Shown: positions 60,752 through 64,000 of the stretch, piece by piece
How the letters are laid out: each line of letters opens with the position of its first letter
How positions within the stretch are numbered: the stretch's first letter is position 1
Assembly (NCBI RefSeq): GCF_025716945.1
Contig: NZ_JAOVZT010000012.1
Coordinates: 39,402-103,401 of the forward strand
Reading direction: 5' to 3'
Origin: Geodermatophilus sp. YIM 151500
GTDB taxonomy: Bacteria > Actinomycetota > Actinomycetes > Mycobacteriales > Geodermatophilaceae
DNA length: 64,000 bases
Made by a program: the position numbers and the translations under genes
The notes under the pieces: model-generated
What the model was told of the DNA's origin: nothing
The model's input: the letters and a program-made list of their open reading frames with translations, nothing else
Databases searched by the model: none

Positions 60752-62193
60752 ACGCCCCGCTGCGCCGCGTCGCGATCAGCGTGCTGGTCCTGTTCACGCT
60801 GCTCATCGTCAACGTCAACTACATCCAAGTCGTTCGCTCCGACGAGCTGCGCCGCGACCAGGGCAACACCCGGGTGCTCGCCGAGGAGTACAACCGCGAG
60901 CGCGGCTCGATCATCGTCGACGGCACCGAGGTCGCCCTGTCGGTGCCGACCGACGGACGGCTGACCTACCTGCGCCAGTACCCGCAGGGCCCGGAGTACG
61001 CCGCGGTGACCGGCTACTACTCCCTGGTCTACGGCAACGCCCTCACCGAGTACGCCGCCAACGACGTGCTCTCCGGCAACGACCCGCGGCTGACCCTGCG
61101 CCGGCTGTCCGACCTGTTCACCGGCCGCGACCCGGCCGGCGGCGACGTCCTGCTCACCCTGGACGCCGCCGTCCAGGAGGCCGCGATGACCGCGCTCGGC
61201 GACCGGACCGGCGCGATCGTGGCACTGGACCCCCGGACGGGGGCCGTGCTCGGCCAGGCCAGCACCCCGACGTACGACCCCAACCAGCTGTCCAGCCACG
61301 AGCCGGACGCCATCCGCGCCTACTGGGACCAGCTGCAGGCCGCCGACCCCGAGCCGCTGTTCAACCGGGCGATCAGCGGCAGCTTCTCGCCCGGCTCGGT
61401 GTTCAAGGTGGTCGTCTCCGCGGCCGCGCTCGCCGACGGCTACGAGCCCGACACCGCCGTCCCCGCGCCGGACGTCTACGAGCTGCCCGGCAGCTCGGCG
61501 ACCCTGGAGAACTTCGACGGCTCCAGCTGCAACGGCGGGGCGGACCAGCCGTTGATCGAGGCACTCACCATCTCCTGCAACACCGCCTTCGCCGAACTCG
61601 GTGTCGCACTGGGTGAGGAGCGGCTGCGGGAGACCGCGGAGGCCTTCGGCATCGACGGTGAGGGCTTCGAGATGCCGCTGCAGGTCGAGGCCAGCACGCT
61701 CGGCGAGATCGAGGGCGACGCGCAGCTGGCGGTCAGCTCCATCGGCCAGCAGGACGTGCAGCTGACCCCCATGCAGGCGGCCATGGTCGCCGCCGCGATC
61801 GCCAACGGCGGCGTCCTGATGTCCCCCTACCTGGTCGAACAGGTCCGCGCCCCGGACCTGTCGGTCATCGACCAGACCGATCCCGAGGAGCGGCAGCGCG
61901 CCGTCTCCGCGGAGGTGGCGGAGCAGCTGACCGAGATGATGCGCAGCGTCGTCGACAACGGCACCGGCCGGGCCGCGCGGCTGCCCGGCATCCAGGTGGC
62001 CGGCAAGACCGGGACCGCCCAGGTCGCCGAGGGCGTGCCCGACCACAACTGGTTCATCGGCTTCGCGCCGGCCGACGACCCGCAGATCGCCGTGGCCGTC
62101 TTCGTCGCCAACGGCGGCGGCACCGGCGGCGGCGTGGCCGCACCGATGGGCCGCGACGTCATGGCCGCCCTGCTCGCCGGGCAGGGGGGCTGA
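60748..62193 (+). CDS. pbpA: PbpA: class B penicillin-binding protein (transpeptidase)
   Basis: The 481-residue protein has an N-terminal membrane anchor (VAISVLVLFTLLIVNVNYIQVV), a short dimerisation region and a transpeptidase domain with all three motifs: S217-V-F-K220, S276-C-N and K420-T-G-T. It crosslinks peptidoglycan with its SEDS partner RodA. The start overlaps the rodA stop by four bases and the stop overlaps the kinase start by one base (TGATG), which suggests fixed-ratio synthesis. Confidence 0.96.
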   Translation: MNAPLRRVAISVLVLFTLLIVNVNYIQVVRSDELRRDQGNTRVLAEEYNRERGSIIVDGTEVALSVPTDGRLTYLRQYPQGPEYAAVTGYYSLVYGNALTEYAANDVLSGNDPRLTLRRLSDLFTGRDPAGGDVLLTLDAAVQEAAMTALGDRTGAIVALDPRTGAVLGQASTPTYDPNQLSSHEPDAIRAYWDQLQAADPEPLFNRAISGSFSPGSVFKVVVSAAALADGYEPDTAVPAPDVYELPGSSATLENFDGSSCNGGADQPLIEALTISCNTAFAELGVALGEERLRETAEAFGIDGEGFEMPLQVEASTLGEIEGDAQLAVSSIGQQDVQLTPMQAAMVAAAIANGGVLMSPYLVEQVRAPDLSVIDQTDPEERQRAVSAEVAEQLTEMMRSVVDNGTGRAARLPGIQVAGKTGTAQVAEGVPDHNWFIGFAPADDPQIAVAVFVANGGGTGGGVAAPMGRDVMAALLAGQGG

Positions 62194-63983
62194 TGGCACT
62201 GGCCACCGGCAGCCTGCTCGCCGGCCGTTACGAGATCACCGCCCACATCGCCACCGGCGGGATGGGCGAGGTCTGGCGCGCCCGCGACCGGGTGCTCGAC
62301 CGGACGGTGGCGGCCAAGGTGCTGCGCGCCGAGTACACCGGCGACCCCAGCTTCCTGGCCCGCTTCCGCAACGAGGCGCGGCACACCGCGGCGCTCACCC
62401 ACCAGAACATCGCCTCGGTCTACGACTACGGCGAGACGCTCGACGAGACGGGCACGCGGCAGCTGGCCTTCCTCGTGATGGAGTTCGTCGACGGCCACCC
62501 GCTGGTCACCATCCTCCACCAGGAGGGCCGGCTCCCGGTCGACTGGACGCTGCACGTGCTGCAGCAGTCCGCCGAAGGTCTGTCCGCCGCCCACCGCGGC
62601 GGCGTGGTGCACCGCGACATCAAGCCGGGCAACCTGATGGTCCGGCCCGACGGCGTGGTCAAGCTGACCGACTTCGGCATCGCCCAGGCCCGCGACGCCA
62701 CCCCGCTGACCAAGACCGGGATGGTCGTCGGGACGGCGCAGTACCTCTCGCCCGAGCAGGCCCAGGGCATGGAGGTCACCGCGGCCTCCGACGTGTACTC
62801 CCTGGGCGTCGTCGCCTACGAGTGCCTGGCCGGCGTCCGGCCGTTCGACGGCACCTCCCAGGTGGCCATCGCCCTGGCGCACATCAACCGGCCGCCGCCG
62901 CCGCTGCCCGGTGACATCCCGCCCGCGGTGCGCCTGCTGGTCGAGCGGGCTCTGGCGAAGAACCCGGCCGACCGCTTCCCGGACGGCGCCGCCTTCGCCG
63001 AGGCCATCCGGCGGGTGGCCAACGGCGGGGCGCTCTCCGCCACCCCGACGCTGACGACGCCGACGCCGGTCGTGGGTGCCGCCGACGGCCGGACCGAGGT
63101 GTTCGCGACCCCCACCGGAGCGGCCGCGGCTGCTCCGGGCGCGGCCGCCGGGGCCGCCACGCCGGGCACCGAGGCCGACCGGCCCATGCCACCGCTGCGC
63201 GCCCCGTCCGACGACGAGGACGCCGTCGCCGACCGCGGTCCCGTCACCGGGCCCGGGACCGGCGCGGGCGACGTCCGGCGGGCGCGGCGGGCCCACGGGG
63301 CTCCGTCCCGGCGCCCGCCCTGGATCTGGGCCGCCGTCGTCCTGCTGGTGCTCCTGCTCGGGGGCGGCGCCTGGCTGGCGTTCGGCGGCGACGCCGACGA
63401 GCGCAGCGGGACCACCCCGGCCTCCGACCCGACGGGCACCGCGACCAGCGCGCCGGCCGACGGCGTCGCCCTCGACGCGGCCGCCTACGTCGGGGAGCCG
63501 GTCGACGCCGTCGAGACCGCGCTCACCGACCTCGGGCTGACCGTGTCCCGCGAGGCCGCCGGTGAGGACCAGCTGGTGGGCGCCGGCGAGCCGCTCGAGG
63601 CGGGCGACGTGGCGGCCCTCTCCCCCGGCTCCGGCACCGTCCCCCCGGGCACCGAGGTCGTGCTCTACGTCGCCGAGGAGGCCTACCCGCCGGAGGAGGC
63701 CCCGGAGGCGCCCGCCCCGGCGCCCGAGGCGACGTCCGAGGCGCCGGCTCCGCCGACCGCGGAGCCCTCGACCTCGGCCGCGGCACCGACCACGAGCGCG
63801 CCGCAGGGTCCGACCGCGACGGCGACCCGGACCAGCGCCGCGCAGACCTCGTCGACGCCGACGACCGACCAGGCCCCGGGCAGCCCGGCGAACACGCCGC
63901 CGTCCACGACGGCCGGCCAGGCACCGGGCAGCGCGGCGCCCGAGGAAGCAGGAGGCCAGGCGGCGCGGAGCCCGGCCGGGTGA
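62193..63983 (+). CDS. pknA: serine/threonine protein kinase, PknA position, one PASTA domain
   Basis: The 596-residue protein has a kinase domain (about 10-275; glycine loop ATGGMGEVW, K42, HRDIKPGN, DFGIAQ), a membrane segment at about 376-396 (WIWAAVVLLVLLLGGGAWLAF), one PASTA-like domain (about 424-490) and a Thr/Ser/Pro-rich tail. By position after pbpA it corresponds to PknA. Mycobacterial PknA has no PASTA domain, so this one differs. It likely phosphorylates FhaA/FhaB partners and cell-wall enzymes, opposed by PstP. Its stop overlaps a following start (GTGA). Confidence 0.93.
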   Translation: MALATGSLLAGRYEITAHIATGGMGEVWRARDRVLDRTVAAKVLRAEYTGDPSFLARFRNEARHTAALTHQNIASVYDYGETLDETGTRQLAFLVMEFVDGHPLVTILHQEGRLPVDWTLHVLQQSAEGLSAAHRGGVVHRDIKPGNLMVRPDGVVKLTDFGIAQARDATPLTKTGMVVGTAQYLSPEQAQGMEVTAASDVYSLGVVAYECLAGVRPFDGTSQVAIALAHINRPPPPLPGDIPPAVRLLVERALAKNPADRFPDGAAFAEAIRRVANGGALSATPTLTTPTPVVGAADGRTEVFATPTGAAAAAPGAAAGAATPGTEADRPMPPLRAPSDDEDAVADRGPVTGPGTGAGDVRRARRAHGAPSRRPPWIWAAVVLLVLLLGGGAWLAFGGDADERSGTTPASDPTGTATSAPADGVALDAAAYVGEPVDAVETALTDLGLTVSREAAGEDQLVGAGEPLEAGDVAALSPGSGTVPPGTEVVLYVAEEAYPPEEAPEAPAPAPEATSEAPAPPTAEPSTSAAAPTTSAPQGPTATATRTSAAQTSSTPTTDQAPGSPANTPPSTTAGQAPGSAAPEEAGGQAARSPAG

Positions 63984-64000
63984 GCCGACACCCCCGCGCC
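63980..64000 (+). CDS. start of the next operon gene (partial, probably pknB)
   Basis: A GTG at 63980 overlaps the kinase stop as GTGA and opens the frame VSRHPRA before the window ends. In related operons the second kinase, pknB, follows here, but seven codons cannot confirm it. Confidence 0.4.

Overview
The window is very GC-rich with strong G/C preference at third codon positions, many GTG starts and actinobacterial gene families throughout. The fhaA-fhaB-pstP-rodA-pbpA-kinase cluster next to a tRNA-Leu(CAG) gene is an arrangement known from near the origin in mycobacteria and relatives. Gene content (paired DUF222/HNH nuclease, GAF-ANTAR and RsbW-like regulators, PilZ/GGDEF-EAL proteins) suggests a soil actinobacterium, most likely Geodermatophilaceae (Blastococcus, Modestobacter, Geodermatophilus). 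The family assignment is inference. I saw no insertion sequence, phage, CRISPR array or rRNA; this looks like ordinary chromosomal core and semi-core DNA.

Layout. 1-12.3 kb: a FhuF-like iron-sulfur protein, an ATP-dependent DNA ligase, a MarR regulator, a MEDS-histidine kinase-like regulator, a DUF5701 protein, uraD, a LiaF-like protein, a chemoreceptor, a 16S/23S-type methyltransferase, a haloalkane dehalogenase, msrA, and acdS with its GntR-FCD regulator. 12.3-25.3 kb: a GNAT enzyme, a Mut7-C protein, a TPP riboswitch driving ykoEDC (thiamine precursor ECF transporter), an RsbW-like kinase, gamma-glutamyltransferase, an APC permease, an ATP-grasp enzyme, a nucleoside hydrolase, a GAF-ANTAR regulator and a second RsbW-like kinase. 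25.3-29.2 kb: a c-di-GMP block (PilZ, NYN nuclease-like, PAS-GGDEF-EAL). 29.3-45.6 kb: cinA, a Ser/Thr kinase with one PASTA domain, enoyl-CoA hydratase, a metallo-hydrolase, a GntR-UTRA regulator divergent from pfkA, a TetR regulator, a metallophosphoesterase, a CYTH-CHAD protein and a PRC-barrel/DUF2382 stress protein. 45.6-56 kb: omega-amidase with an aminotransferase, an S4 protein, MOSC and aldose-epimerase proteins, an HhH-GPD protein, a DUF222-HNH nuclease with a LexA-like box, an acyl-CoA dehydrogenase and small proteins. 56.1-64 kb: tRNA-Leu, then the cell-wall/Ser-Thr kinase operon.

The most notable sequence-level signals are three. First, a family of long hairpins with a shared central sequence sits exactly between three convergent gene pairs (5280-5330, 23841-23890, 45592-45639) and looks like a dispersed bidirectional terminator. 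Second, in the fhaA-to-kinase operon every apparent intergenic gap is exactly filled by a micro-ORF that overlaps the stop of the gene before and the start of the gene after (57236-57322, 57771-57812, and a tandem pair at 59254-59339), so that the whole 7.5 kb reads as an unbroken start-stop chain. Third, several palindromes are placed like operators, including a LexA-type box before the DUF222-HNH gene and a parS-like 14-mer at 47634-47647.
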